DNA from: Rhododendron vialii
Taxonomy: Eukaryota > Streptophyta > Magnoliopsida > Ericales > Ericaceae
Length of the DNA stretch: 64,000 bases
Direction: 5' to 3'
Assembly (NCBI RefSeq): GCF_030253575.1
Contig: NC_080569.1
Coordinates: forward strand, 5,519,501-5,583,500
The notes beneath the pieces were generated by a model. The model had not been told where the DNA came from, made no database searches, and saw only the letters and a program-made list of their open reading frames with translations. Positions 12,641 to 27,009 of the stretch are shown here, in pieces (positions within the stretch are counted from its first letter, which is position 1; every line of letters begins with the position of its first letter). The translations under genes were made by a program, and so were the position numbers.

Positions 12641-15173
12641 ATGTTGAAAAGCAAAAAAACAAATCAGGAGAATATTTTTTTAGACTATTTTGTTCACTCA
12701 TTTAAAAAAAAGCAGTAAAAAAATCACTCAAGAAAAAATTGTTTCTAAAACTCAAGAGAACATAGATTGAATTTCCTTTTGATTACGAGTTTTTTTATTA
12801 TCCAAAATTTAATTTGTAATATAACTGCAAAAATTAGATCAATTGATATTTGTAAGTGTGAGCAAACCATTCAATTCTTGGTTTATAACTTTTGAACAAA
12901 TTTTTTAAAGAAAACAAGTGTTATTCATCTGACATGGGATTGAACATGAATTATTTGAAAATTAAGACTCATAAATCATACTTATCAAATTAATTATCAA
13001 AGTTTGAGTCTCCTGGAACAGGTCTCTAATCATTTTTTGCGTGAGTAAATAAAATAGCATTTTTTGATTTTAGAAACAAAATAGCCTTATCTTTGGCCCA
13101 TCAAGATACAAGTACACAACTCGATCCATACTATATTTACTAGGGAATTCTTTTTTAACTAATTGCCATGGATATTTTTTGGAAAATTACTGTAGGAAAT
13201 ATTCAAAACTCTAAAAAATGAAAAAGCTTATCATGATCTCTTGAAACAGTTGTTCATAAAAAACAATGCCTAGGGACTTACCCACAAAATGTGTGTGCAA
13301 AGTTTGTGTCCCTGAGAGTTATCCATATGGTACGTCTCATAATTGTTCTTTCTTTCTTTTTTCTTTTTTTGTGTGGGGAGGAAATCTCATAATTGTTGGT
13401 AGTTTCTTCATTCTCACCTGTCCTATATTTCTAGGAAGTCACAAAATTCGGTTTAGTGATTATACTTTGATTCATTGTTGAATGCATTCAACTAATTAAT
13501 CCGTACTGAGGTTTCATATTTAAGTGGGTTTATAAACTTTAGCGTATTTATTTGTGATATCGATTTTCGTTTTCATTTTCACATTTTCAACTATTCACTA
13601 GACCTCAGAATCACAGTAATATGTCGTATAACTGTCTTTTTCTAATAATTGAGGTGTTCGAATCAGCTTACGCACACCTCGATTTATCTGGGAGGACCAA
13701 TCTCATCGCTCACTTGTGAAAGTCTTAATTAAAATTAGAGCAAAACTCTGAATGAACTACGGTCTTACATCACACTTCACTATACAAAGGGTAAAAGGTT
13801 GCTTTCATATTGTTTTACCTGCCAAGACGAAGGCGGAGGATATGTGGATCACAATTTAGCTAATGGAAGCTCCACCTTTTTTCATTATGCATTTTTTTTT
13901 TTGGCTAAAATTACGGCCTTCATAAAAATAAAAATAAAAACTATTAAACCACATGTATTAATTAGATTTTAGGCTGGAAGAAGCCATGACCCTTTCCTTC
14001 TAGTAGTGATTTCTCTTGTTTTCGTTTAACCCTTTAGTCCTGGAAGATTACTTTGAGTTAGTTGTTCATATACTTGAAAAAACAGCTGATCTAATTTTTT
14101 TCAGACATAAGTCTTAATTAATAAGCTCTACTATAATCGTATCGTAGTTAACATGTTTTAGAGGATTTTTGATCACCCTCCTCTCACAAAAACCCTGCAA
14201 TATTCCACTCAACTTATTCAATGCAAATGTGAATACACAAGTCAATTTTTGCGAGCAAGTTTGTCTCTGTCAACGTGATACACGTAGGGGACATTAGACA
14301 GTAATTCATCAAATCGAAATATGCGACGCAATATAGAAATACTGGAAAAGAAAAAGCCCAAAATCATCCTGTCATTTTGATCCGGTTTGGGTAAGTTTAA
14401 TAAAATTGTTGGTTAGCACAAGGAATCAAGCACAGAGAAAAAGACAACATGGACATAAATCTGTGGAATACCAGGTAGTTGAATGCCAAACAACAGTCAC
14501 TTTCTCCACCTTTTTTTTGTCGTACGAATGCATTTATTTCAATACAGTCGAGGCAAACGGATCAAGAAAGAGGAAAAACTATTGGGTGGTGTTAGGGCAC
14601 AACGTGCTATCCCAACACCACATATTTCTGTGGAATTTATCGCTAAGTTATGGACCATATACGAATGTGCGATGTTGAGAGCTGTTGGAGCATTATGTGC
14701 CGGTAGTGCTGTAAGACCACTGAATAATTAATATAGACGAATGCAGCACAAAGACAATTACATTTCGTATGGGGAAAGCGGGCGTCCGGAGGGAGAAATT
14801 TTGCTAATTCTTGTGATAAAATACAAATTTACATGGGGATATTAGTAAATTACTCAAAACTTGGGGGTTTTCTACAAAGAACTAATCTTCAACTAGATAC
14901 ACACGCAAACAGTTGGCATATTTGTTTCGTTTATCTGCTGTCCATTTCTCATGTCATTATTTCCTGTTTGCTACCCTAAAAAATCTTTGTTTGATCGATA
15001 ATGTCAACCACACAGGATTGTTCCGAGGTTAAACAAATCAGGATCACCACACGGGACCTAGAAGCCGCTCGCATGGACACGAAGGATTCGCGGACTTTAT
15101 CACGATAAAATCGCCATACCAGAGCAAACAGGTCAATAATAAGACCACTCACTCTTAAAAGAAACCTACCAAT

Positions 15174-15244
<71 letters not shown>

Positions 15245-15674
15245 TTGTAATGGGAACTGGGAAATGGAAAAATCTCACTTGTAGCCTGTGTCCACTTGTT
15301 CCATATTCTCATGAAGCATCTGTTTCTCTTTACCTCAACGGCCAAAATAAACTCAGATAAATTGAACAGAATACCCACACGCACGGTAAAAAGAATAAAT
15401 TCTAAGAAGCATCTTCTCACAAAATTCTATGATGCATTTCGAGGGAATTACATCACAGCCAACATATTTGACTCGACAACCCCTCCCCTCAAATGGGGCA
15501 CAAGATTAAAAAAAAGGGGGAAAAAACCCTCAATAAATAATCAGATACATTCATCTATATCCACAGCTACTTCAACGAAAAGAATTCTTGTGCAATCCTA
15601 GTAGGCATCTTGATAGGAACTAAATACGAGTAAAATTTGTACAATCCCTCCTTATTCGATCACTGTTAATCAAC
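12641..15674. other. Intergenic between the myb-like X and MHK genes
   Basis: About 3 kb of AT-rich sequence with only short ORFs and no recognised gene. A long (GA)n tract occupies about 15185-15240, preceded by (AC)n, just beyond the MHK 3' end. Peptides rich in alternating Ser and Leu are translations of that microsatellite. Confidence 0.5.
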
Positions 15675-15995
15675 TTAATAAAAATGACCCTGTTGGAATG
15701 GGGAGGACATGGCCAAAAATGGATTGTCTAAGATATTAGGCTGCATAGATGAAATGGTGAATCCAGCTGATTGAGGAACTTCAATTGATGAATGTGGGAG
15801 TGGACTGCCACGAAATGGTAAAACAGAATAGTAAGTGAACACAACCTCCAAAGAAATGAGGGTATGGCAGATATTCATCCTGGTCCCCAGAAGGTATGGC
15901 ATCTACAACTATAAAAGTACCAACTAAATCTGTAGGACAGAGAGTTGTGTGCGTGTGCCTTGCGTACATGCACGCTTGTACACGTGTCTGTGCCC

Positions 15996-16037
<42 letters not shown>

Positions 16038-19000
16038 CCTGAATGATAATGACAAGGATGATTCTACTGGTGGGGCAATTCCATTATGATCAGGAGAAAG
16101 CAGTGACCAAAATACTGGAAACCGAAGTACACAAATCATCAGAAACAAGCATAAAAAAATCATCATTGAACAGAAAAGAAGATAACAATTGTTTGTTGCC
16201 TCATCAAAGGTCCACACAGGATACCAGATCAAAGTTTGAAACTAATTTCTTCCTTCGACCATCCAACTACTAGACCCAATGAGATGACCCCTTCTGACAA
16301 TTAACATGTTAGCCAATTGTTGGTCTATAACACCCACATGAGCCACTCATTTCCCACATTCAGAAACACAACTAAAATTGCAGCGAAGTTGAAAGCTTGC
16401 GAGGGTGTCAAAACCTTTTTGTTTCCTTCATATCACCGAGGGTTCTTTTCATTGTTTGGCCCTTATAGTTTTGTGAGAATTGACACTGTTGAGCGAAGTT
16501 TACACAGACTAGCACATTTGTTCTGCTCCTTGTTTGGGTTTTTGAAATTTTACCAATTCAACATCGTATATCAATACCACGATTATAAAGCACCTCCAGT
16601 TTCCACAAATTACACACGGATCCTCAAGATGCCTCCTTGCCTCAGTTAATATTACCAGTGCATACTGAAAATAGCATTTGATTTTGAGTTCTAGCTTTCC
16701 AGAAGGTCATAAAGTCTCCAGTTTTCGGCCCTCAAATCTTAAAACTCTCTCCAATCAGCTAATTAAACACTCTACTAATTTATTAACACATTGATTACCT
16801 GACTGTTGTGGATGATCCCGGAAACCAGAGCAAAACATTATATCCTGCATGACGGAGTTCACAACCTTTATAAACATACTAAATCCATTTGCTTCGCAAG
16901 GAGAAATATAATGTAAAATTTCCATCATGGAATATCACACGATACAAAAGCATTTTTCTACATGCAGCCTCAGAAACTCACCTCTCCTGCACCATTAGAT
17001 ACCGTATTGGAAATGTCTGCAGGGATGAAATCATCTATTAGAAAAAATGAATTCCTTGGGAAAAGATTGTCTAAATACATCAAGGCAAGACGATTAACAA
17101 TGTAACATGGAGAACCCAAAGGTCCAACAAAGACACCATCATCCCATTTTATATTATATAGACAGCTACGCCATTCAGAAACAAGAAATTATTCAAAAAG
17201 CTGCGCAAAATCGTCACAAAAACAATATACTTTGCCAATGTAATCAAGCATGACACTAATGATAATTGAAGAAGACTGCTCATAAGGTAACAATGACAAA
17301 ACACAATTAGGTAAACCATGGGAAGCCATACACAGGAAAATAGTGACCCCATCACTAAACCAAGAAACTGCAGTCATTCTTTCCAATTGTCTTCCCTTCC
17401 CCATATAAAGAGCATAAACTGTTAAAAACATGACGCTGTGCCATAAATTTCATATTTCAGAACAAAGGCTTATGGGACTAAATATATCCCCTAAGAGCAA
17501 CCATACCGGTTGCTATTTTTTAGAAAATTTGTTGTCATTTCTCAAAAATGGCAAAAGAAATGGCAATTACCGCCCCACACCCACAAACTCAAATATGGCA
17601 AAGGCCATTTCATTTGCCAAATTTGAGAAACCATATGGCAAAATTTCCATTTTTGATTGAGAGAGGGAGAAAAATGAGAATGGCAAATGGCATACATGGG
17701 TGCTACACCCATGGCATAGTTTTGGCGAAATGACGCTATTCATTGGCCAAAAATGGAAATGACAAGGGTGAAATGGCAAACACCGGTGTGGATGCTCTAA
17801 GAGTGAATGCTAATCCTAACACCCATGTACCAAGTGAAAGACAAAACAATGTTTAGAGAGCATCCAGTCACATAAAACGTGTACACAAAAGCTTAAAAGC
17901 AGACCATACATGGGACAGAGGGATAGCTCATTGTAACTATTCAGTCCACAGGTTCTGTAGCAAAGTTATACACTAACCGGGATCTATCACCATTGACTCT
18001 ACCTACAGTAGTTAACAACATAAGACCTCCTAAAGACAGTCCTCCAAAGGAAATCCATTCAAAACTTAAGGATTCAACGATATATGATTTCTTTTTCGAC
18101 AATGTCCAACTGTTCAAACAAGGTCTTGGCATAAAGCCTTAACCCCAATCTAGAGCTTCTGTCAAACACAATACCACATTCAAAAATTGCCACCATCCGT
18201 GCTTAATAACGTTAAAATTTGAATCAAGTATGATGCAGTGAAGACAATTGAATGATTGATTACCCAATTTGGCCACACTGGGTTTCACTGCCAGGGTCAA
18301 ACCAAGAAAACAATCATCTGGTTGAGTGCCAAAGTCCCATAGTTTCAACTCGAGATTTGGTGTAGGTCCTGTATACCAATCAGAGAGAGTGTTTTACTAA
18401 GAAAAAGGTTTTTAATAATAAACTATGTAAGACTTGATATTCAGCAGAATGGTACTATCTCTCACCAATGCTATTTAGCTTCAGCGGAAGAGGATCCCAT
18501 ACTGGACGAGGAATCCGCATACCAACCTATTCATTGGAAGTTGTTAGAAATCAAACATTAAGTAACAAAGCAAGCTGTGGATCAGATCACACATTACCTG
18601 GAAAAATGGATGTAGCAAACATTGGTCTGCAGTTGGCCTCCTTAGTGCGTCCCAGGAACAAAGTTGCTGAGCAAAATCATGAAGGAAACGAAGTATAGAA
18701 ACATTCCAAAGTTTGCTTCCATCAACAAAAATAAGGGAACTCGGAATAAAAGTAAGGATCATACATAAAGCACCCACCTTTATCAGATCTATAGCTTCCA
18801 AGCTTGCATTTGGAATGATGTCTGAGAGATTGGTAGGCATAATCTACAAAGAACAAAGAGAGATAAAATCCTTAAAATTTTGTGGGTGGAGGGGCATAGG
18901 AATATAATAGAAAAGCAATCAGTTCGACTACAAAATTACCTCTGAATAACTAATACCAATAAGTAGAGCATTTGCTTCAGGAAAGGTTGTCCAATCCGGT

Positions 19001-22000
19001 GCACCAAGAACACAACATATCTTGTACAACTGATCTATTTCACTGGCCATAAGAAAAAGGAGAAAAATAAGATGTAGCAGGACGACCTTCCTCAAGTAGT
19101 TTTAGCTCAACACATTAAATGGGACTAATTAGATTTTGCAATTTAACTCCAACCTAGAATGGTAATTCAGCACAATGTATTTCAAACGTACAACAAAGTT
19201 AAGCATCTCATGAGTCATGAGTAAATAACAAGGGATGATTCCCACAGCATCACAGAAAACCAATCATTCTATCTATGAGGTCTTTCTACTAAAGATGTGC
19301 AATGACCATTCTAACGGCAGGCTTTTAAGCTTAATGGTTAACACTATCACAAGAACTATTTGTAGCTGTCGGTTGTAGAGTTAGATTACCTTTCACCAGG
19401 AAAAATGGGGCACATAGTGAAAAGCTCAGCCAGTACTGCGCCAACAGCCCACATGTCTGTATGCAAGTCAAAACTGTCAATCAGGAGCCAACTAGGAAAA
19501 CATAGCCAGAGTACCTCATACATTATGTTAAAATCCAATAAATTCCTATACAAGCAACTAGAGATCTACCGATCAAACTCCTTAAAGGAACTATTATTTC
19601 CCATCAACTGTTGTAAGACTAGAACAATTATTAAGAAAGATTCCATCTCAAGCTGTACATTTCCAATTCCAATGTGTTTTAGCCATTATTCCATGACTTT
19701 CAACAAAATCATTGTTCATCAAAAAAGGTATACAGATTTGCATCTTCATCGCTGTCTATTGAGCATAAAAAAATCATCTTGACCAATTGAATGAATCATC
19801 ATGCCATGGTAGTTCAAAGCACCAGACCCTCCAACAATTAAAAGCTAACTGGTCAAGAAAGCTAACAGTAATGGTTACCCAAACGCTACTACATAACGAG
19901 TATAATAATAACTATTACATGAAATTTGTGAAACCCCCCTGTAACTGGTCAATATGCTAGAATCTCTCAATGAACAAGACGATATTAGCCAGACTCTATG
20001 CTTATGAACAAATATCACTTCTCGGAACGCATGCAGTGATAAGATATTTTTTATGACTCCACAAAATAATATGCTAATCCATGTCATAACAAAAAACGGG
20101 CTCAGTAGACACAAGCCAGAAGTTCAGAAATCCATGCAAAAAGTAACGAGGTTAGGGATGACAGCAACAATCTCAGCATGAATGGATAGTGCTTAAACGA
20201 CCAACAACCGGAACCTAATTCCAGAAATGCAGCAGTTTCTTTAACATTTAACAAGAGTATATAACATACCAATAGCAGGAGTGTATTTTGAGTACTGCAA
20301 CAAGACTTCTGGAGCTCGATACCTTACACAAGGGTGTAAAATATTGATGATAAGTTACTAAAGAAAGCAGCTAAAGTGAATAATGCGAGAACAATCACAT
20401 GCATGCTCAAATGTGTAACAGGCAACAGCATTGTTTTGAGTTCTATAATAAGAAAGGTTCAACAGCATAACTTGAACTCACTTACCACCGAGTGGAAACA
20501 TAATCGGTAAACGGTGGTATTGATGACACTTCTCTAGCCAGCCCAAAGTCAGCAATTTTAATGACATCCTTCGTCACCAGCAGATTCTCTTGGAAGTCAA
20601 AGGATGAATGACTATTTAGGTTCAAAAGAATCTACCCCACATGAACAGTAGCAATAAAATACAGGAGAACACTACAGCACTGAACGAAATTTATACCAGG
20701 TTTTAAGTCTCGGTGAAAATATCCATTCCTGTGCATGTGAGAGAGTCCTTGCAGAACCTGAGACATAAAAGCTCTAATCTCCTCTTCTGAAAAGGGCTTC
20801 TGTTTTCTGCTCATTATTTGGTACAGATTATATTCCTGGGGAGGTAAAGCCCAGATTCAAGCAGAAGCAGATTAAAATTCATGGTGGAAACAGCAAATAA
20901 CTCTAATTTCTGCCATCAAATAAAGAGATCATAACAAAGAAACAGGGTGAGATCCTACCATGTAGTCAAATATGAAGAAAAGCTCATCATTTTCCCTGAC
21001 AATCTCCTTTAACTTTATGATGTTAGGATGATTCAACTTACGGAGGGACTGCCAACAAACAAGAAAGAAAACATGTCAAACTGCATGTTTCAGGTATGTA
21101 GTGCTTCAAAAACAAGCAGAACTTGCACGATTAACTGAGACTAGTAACAAAGTAAAATATATCCTTCCAGGGATTGAAAAATTGCATACCTTAACTTCTC
21201 GTAGATTCATGCACTCTTCCCAGGAATAAAATTTTCTCTTCATTTTCTTCACAGCGACCTGAGATAACACTAATGACTCCTCAAATACTTTCAGGCCAAA
21301 ATTCACACAAGATATAAGTTTATTCCCTACCAATAAATTCAAAAGACAAGTGAATATGCCATATGCAAGTACATGACATTGCTGATTGATCAGAATCTGG
21401 AAGAACAAGAAATTAGCCAAACACAAGGGGAAAAGGCACTTGAAATTTTGTAAAAGAGGCATAAATGCCATTTTCAGGTACACTGTTCCCAGTGACTTCC
21501 AATTGAGCCACCTATTTTGGAAATAGGAAATCAGAAAAATGCACCGCGTCAGTAATCTCGCACCCAGTCTTTTATCATAGAGTTGACTAAATTGTTCTTC
21601 AATGTGTCAGCTTGTAACCCGACATTGGCGGTAGTTTCCTTTGTTTTCATTTAGACAAAGATGAGACAGCCCTTTTGTTCTTTGTAGTTTTGGTAAACAC
21701 ATCATTGAGGTATTACAAGTGCATAGTGCATACAATTGGTAAACAAGATCTAAGATTAGGCAAATACGCGGTGTATAACACCTCAAAAAGCAACTGACAA
21801 CGAAAGTATGATAATATAAGTACTCATATGTGAATACATGAAGAGGGGCGAGAGAGATACAAGAGGGGCGGAAAGAGGGAGGGATAGAACATTATACCAT
21901 ATCTATACCAATCACTTCTCATCTTCTCTCACTTCACCTAGTTGCACCATGAATGGCTCTCTTCATAGCCATATATAAAACACAGATCTATAGCACAAAT

Positions 22001-22377
22001 TACAGTAAGATAACTGTGTTTTGCATAGATAAGATTATTTCCAAAAGCCCTTCACTATTTTAATACTTCCAAACAAAAAACCAGGCTCCAATACTTACAC
22101 GACAAAAGGTTGTGATGCTATTTCATATTCATATAAAGAAAATATAACAGCATTATAAACATAAAAGTAAGATTTGCTAGCGGACCATTACTTACAATTT
22201 CAGATGTTTCCATATTGATTGCTCTATATACACTGCCACAAGTACCATCTCCAAGCTCCTCCAAAACTCTATATCTGAAAGAATCATGGACCAGAATAAA
22301 CAAGCATAAGGATCAGGGAAACAAACAATAATAATATAAAGAAGTTCAAAGCAAGGATAAGAAACTCACTTTTCCAT
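15675..22377 (-). CDS. MHK: MHK-type Ser/Thr protein kinase (RCK/MAK family)
   Basis: Homologue of plant MHK, related to male-germ-cell-associated kinase; the plant role and substrates are poorly known. Seventeen coding exons, all GT-AG: 22377-22370, 22274-22196, 21258-21190, 21048-20959, 20835-20697, 20588-20486, 20322-20270, 19456-19390, 19042-18940, 18843-18778, 18666-18598, 18526-18466, 18368-18264, 17016-16982, 16844-16799, 16114-16039 and 15804-15675. They sum to 1299 nt, 432 aa, close to the family length. Kinase landmarks: Gly-rich loop GDGTCGSV (11-18), catalytic Lys33 in VAVKK, HRDLKPEN with Asp125, DFG 142-144, activation loop TDY (156-158) in the MAPK/RCK position, APE 166-168. 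The C-terminal tail keeps the family motifs [16 protein letters not shown] and [12 protein letters not shown]. The first coding exon holds only 8 nt. The acceptor of the last exon (15804) was chosen by frame and is the least certain. Confidence 0.93.
17495..17797. mobile_element. Tourist-like (PIF/Harbinger) MITE in an MHK intron
   Basis: Termini GAGCAACCATACCGG and the inverted CCGGTGTGGATGCTC are flanked by TAA on both sides (17492-17494, 17798-17800). The 303 bp element is rich in inverted TGGCAAA-type repeats and sits in the intron between coding exons 13 and 14. GAGCATCCAC-like ends with a TAA target are typical of Tourist MITEs. Confidence 0.7.
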
Positions 22378-23762
22378 TCTTAGAATTGCGGTTATGTCAA
22401 AACTCGTTCAATGGACTTCTAACCTCCAAACAGAAGTTTCTACACTGGCAACACAGTGTTTTTCATTTCCTTCTAGAAGTTCTTCAGTGCTAAAATACAA
22501 CAAAACATAGAAGATGTCACTAAACACCCACTGCTCATTGCTGAAGAGGTTAATCAGTAGCCAAACAGTTAGCAACATGCTTCAATGCAGCCTCTACAAG
22601 CTGCAATTATCTGGCATCATCTAGAATTGCCACCAATGATCTGTAAAACCTCCTGGGCAACTTCAACAAACAAGGAGTTCAGCTTAGTCCAAGGACAATG
22701 CACTTCTGCTACAACAATGGGACAAATCAGCTGTAACTAATACAATAAACAAATTGAACATCACAAAGCTAAAATCTTTCAATAAAACCAATTTCACCAA
22801 GGATTCTTTCCGCGAAACAAATCTACAAACATCAAAAATTCGAGGGAAAAAAAAAAAGAGAGGAAAAAAGTAGGAAAAGGGAGCCCTGCAACTCTGCAAA
22901 CAATCAAGGAGAGCTACATCTGATTTTCTGTATCTGCTTAATAACTAAAATGATACCATCTGTACACACAGTCAACACAATAAGGAGCAAAACTGAGGGA
23001 AAGTAAATATGTAAAAACTATCAAAGTTTTAAAAAGTGTTAATTGATAACCCTCGGGTTGGCCCGGTGGTCAAGACTTGGGCTTGGGGTTCCCTCCTCCC
23101 AAGGTCTCAGGTTCGAAACGTGCTAACAACTCTTACGGGGCCAGTCCATACGGGCTTTGCCCCAGCTTTAATCGGACTCCCGGCTAGAGGACGGTGGAAT
23201 TGGGTGCCTAGGCTTAGTCGAGGCGTGATTAGCAAAAAAAGTGTTCTTTGACATGAACATCACCACAATCAAAATTTATTGCAGACATGATTAAATCAGT
23301 TCGAGGGCCTTTAACCCCAAATTAAGGATTATAAGTCGAGAGTAGAGACACTAAGAATTAAAAAATCGTGAATTTGTAAACACCAATCATCCGCTTCTAC
23401 AGAGAGTGCAACCAAACAAAACATTGAATTTGTATCAATAATCATGGTTGAACTATAATCTAAAAGCGCACAGGCAACACCAAAACACAAACAAGTTATT
23501 AAAACCTAAGGGTGGTCCAAATGCAATTCAAATTCTAGAAGTATACTGACTAGGGGTCTATATACTCGAACCCTAAACTTACAAATCACATACGTAGAAA
23601 AGATCAGAAGAGGTTAAAACTCACCATCGATGGAATAGAGATGCTATCTGGTAACAAATAAGTAGGGTTAATAATAAAACAAATAAAGAAAGAGCTGTGG
23701 AGAGAGATGAATATTCGGATCAGCAGTGTTGGAGCGATGCTGGTGATAACAAGAAACCGTTT

Positions 23763-23803
<41 letters not shown>

Positions 23804-23935
23804 GTACCGGCGGGTGATTACTGGCGTAGGAAATAGGAATGTAATAACAGCGGAATCCGCAGACGACGTCGTTTTATTACGTGATGCACCTCAATCTCCC
23901 GTTCCGAAGATGGGCTGCGAGTTGATGTAATGGTC
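22378..23935 (-). promoter_or_regulatory. MHK leader intron, first exon and promoter
   Basis: A donor-like CCATCGATG|GTGAGT on the minus strand at about 23620-23635 and a CT-rich leader containing a (GA)n tract (23766-23801 on the plus strand) suggest a non-coding first exon near 23630-23810, spliced to a leader exon ending with the ATG at 22377. The intron carries an Au-type SINE at 23041-23235. Confidence 0.5.
23041..23235 (+). mobile_element. Au-type SINE
   Basis: tRNA-like head with A box GGCCCGGTGGTCAAGAC and B box GGTTCGAAACG (23110-23120). The body has the Au hallmarks GGGGCCAGTCCATACGGGC, CCGGCTAGAGGACGGTGG and TTAGTCGAGG. Flanking direct repeats AAAAAGTGTT (23031-23040 and 23236-23245) are a 10 bp target-site duplication. 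Confidence 0.85.
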
Positions 23936-23939
23936 CTGA

Positions 23940-25497
23940 GAGCCTGCTTGAATGGTGCTAAAAAATCGGGAATAAAAAATATATGAAAAGGTAATAGAAA
24001 AGTAAGGGGTATTAATTTTGATAGGTTGGTCCATATTAATTTGATATTTATGGAGGGGAATAAAATAGTACGTGGTTTGGATGAGGTATTAAATAGGGGA
24101 ATAAAATTTGATTTTGTTTGGATGGTTTACATAATGAGGAGATAAGAAGGGGTGGATGATGGGAAAAGCAATTAAATGACTATTTTGCCCATGTGCAGCG
24201 TTAAATTTAATTATGTATTAAAATAAGTATATAAATTCAAAAATCAATATATTTAATCAATTTTGGACAATTGGAAGTATAAAAAAAAGAAATTGATTAA
24301 AAAATGTCTATTCTAAAAATTTATATTAAAAAACGTTTTTTCAATTAATGGTTTGTATTTATCATTTTATTTGATAAAATCAATTCATTTAATCTATAAA
24401 ATGTTTAAGCCTTATAAATTCATTTAATCTAGAAAATGTTCATTGAAGGAGATGCAATTTTAATTGTTCGGAAAAATGAAAACATTTTTTTTGGAAAGTG
24501 ATTTTTTAGGAATTTGATTTTGATGATTGTGTTAGAATGAATTTTCATTGTGTTGTTAAAGATGCTAATGTTAATCTAATTAGCTTTTGGAGATAAAGGC
24601 TGTTGATTTTGTCACTCTTTTTTTTGTTAACGTCACTCCCCTGCAAGTGTATTTTTTGGTGCAAAAATACACTTACAAAAAAATGACATTAAAAAAAATG
24701 AAGTGACAAAATCATTTCCCGAGATAAAATGTTAGTTTCAACTTGACTGTTATTAGGCATATTTATACGGATGGACTTGATATAGATATTGATTGGGCTT
24801 GCTTTTTGATTTTGCTAGTTTACAGGAAATTTACTTTAGTGAGCCTCTTTTGAATATTGGGCCTAATAATATTTAAGAATCTTGGGCCATTTTTTGGCAA
24901 GTTGCATTCTTTCTTTCTTTTTTCTATCAGCATGCATCCGGATGGCGTAGCGGTTGAAATATAGGTCAACCAGCCGGTTGACCGGCCCTTGATCCAGTGG
25001 CTGCCAAAAACCTTGAAAAACAGAGCACTCTGTTTTCGTCTCTCTCTCTCTCCCTCCTCTCTAAACATGGGTCCATCTTTCACCTCATCATTTTTCATAA
25101 CTCTTTTTACATGAATTTTATTCTCACACCTATATTGATTATTTGCCTCACTCAATTTGTAAGTTGCAAGCATGATTTGAAAGTTGCCCTCTCTGCCACA
25201 GACAAAAAATGGGCAGCAACAGTAAAACGAGGAGGCCTTACGATGGGGAAAGGGGATAACAATAGGTATTTTCGTTCACAAAATATCCCTCTACAACCGG
25301 ATTATTTTTGGGGACCTCAGGAGGAGCCCAAAACTAAGACCGGACAAACCCTAAAAAATGACGAAAACAAAGAGGGGGTAAGAAATAATAGGGGACGAAA
25401 CTGGGATATGCCAAACGGCAGAAAACGGGTGGGCCCCTCTCTATATACCCCCTCTCATTTTTCCCCTCTCTTTTCACTCCATCCAAGCAGGCCCTAA
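23940..25497. mobile_element. Candidate non-autonomous DNA transposon with similar inverted ends
   Basis: The left end GAGCCTGCTTGAATGG and the right end, whose reverse complement is GGGCCTGCTTGGATGG, form an imperfect terminal inverted repeat about 1.5 kb apart. Ends of this type (GGGCCTGTTTGGATGG) occur on several plant DNA elements. No convincing target-site duplication was found and the interior has no transposase, so the boundaries are tentative. A small hairpin lies inside at 24608-24712. Confidence 0.35.
24608..24712. repeat. Small inverted repeat (hairpin)
   Basis: TTTTGTCACTC at the left pairs with GAAGTGACAAAA at the right, and AAGTGTATTTTT pairs with AAAAATACACTT around a short loop. 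Probably a tiny MITE. Confidence 0.5.
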
Positions 25498-27009
25498 AGT
25501 CCTAAAACAAGTGTTATTTAGACGTCGAGTATGATTTCATCTCCCAAGATGGCTCGGATTAAAACACTCTTTCCTCTTCTTGTTCTTTTTTCTAAAATCT
25601 ATTTGGTACCTTTCAATCCAAACCGTCGATTGCATGTTTGGACGGTTTATATATGTTGCACGTGTACCACGTTAGTGGTACCCAATTTGCACCAAAAATT
25701 TGTTGGCATTACTTTGTTCAAGAAGATGTCTTGATTATATTGATCCTCCCCAGGAAGGTGTATGCCTTTTCTATGTTTGCGACAGTGTGGGGGTTTTCTT
25801 TTCAGATCAATTACTTACGCTCGGTTTAAATTGGGGTGTATATGTAAATTTTCTTTCCAATCAATCATTTGCATTTTCTTCTCTACCATTTCTCTTAGAC
25901 TCATTTCGTGACTATGTTTTTATAAATTGTCTACCCCGCTCCCTAACATTTGGTTTTGCTCTTTTGTATTAGCAAATTATACATGCCTACGGCACTTCAA
26001 ATTACGTCAAATAATTTAAACTTAATGATTACATGGTAAGTGTAATCGAAAATTTGAGAATGCATAAGAATTTTCTTTAAGTAATGTAATTTTTCGGAAA
26101 ACAAACGTGAATCAAATCTTTTTACCAGAAAAAGATTTGAATATTTCAAAGCACGGATTGCATAAAAATCTTTTTACCGAAAAAAGATTTGAATCGAGAA
26201 AAGATTTGAATAGATAAATTTAGATGAGTTAAAAATCGGTTTAACATGGACTGGGGCTGGAACTATGACCCGTGGTTGCTGAAACAAATTGGCCTCGATT
26301 ACATTTAACGTCGGTTCAGCACGGTCAGCACCTCTGACTTCCCCCTCTTAATAACTTTTCCGCTCTCTCCCCCCCACCCCCCCTCCTCTTCGACGTCTCT
26401 CGCCGATCGTTCCTTCCCCAAGTTTATCGACCGCAAATCCAGCTCACCTCTCTCCGATTCCGTAGTCTCCACTTTTCACAACTTTAATTCTCCTGTCTCT
26501 CTATTTCTCTGTGCGTTCTTCAATTTATCTAAGGAGAAGATAGAAAATGGGCCAATAATCGCTTCGTAGCGCGGGGAATGGTGGTGATGATTAATCGGGG
26601 CGTAGATTTGATTCTTATTCAATTCTTGTAACTCATGCATTTCCCCATGGAGATCTTCTTCGCCAGTTTTTTCTAAATCAATGAAAATGATCACACAATA
26701 AAAATCATGGTTCACAGCACGCTTGAAAAAAAAAAAATAGGAGCAATATAGCTCGACATAGAAAGAGCGAGAAACGGAGAAATCAGACACAAAAATCTCC
26801 GAGATACATAAATTCATCACTCTTCAAATCTAATCCGAACAAAACAGAAGATATATAGAAATAGGTGTCGATAATTTTGGATGAGAGTAGAAGGAAATAA
26901 GAGGGAAGAGATTGAGAGTGAGAGTTCGAAATAGTTTTTTTCGATGAGGGATATGCGTTTAGATAGACCAGCGCAAGAGTTAGTGCAATAATGAAGGCCA
27001 CTATGGAAA
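25498..27009. other. Intergenic, no gene seen
   Basis: AT-rich with a C/T-rich patch at about 26340-26470 that resembles a plant leader but leads into no ORF. Nothing recognisable was found on either strand. Confidence 0.45.

Noticed and set aside
24997-25497. 166-codon plus-strand ORF
   Set aside because: No ATG at its start, low-complexity composition, overlaps a candidate transposon end and shows no family motif.
26340-26470. C/T-rich stretch as a gene leader
   Set aside because: No ORF or exon follows on the plus strand.
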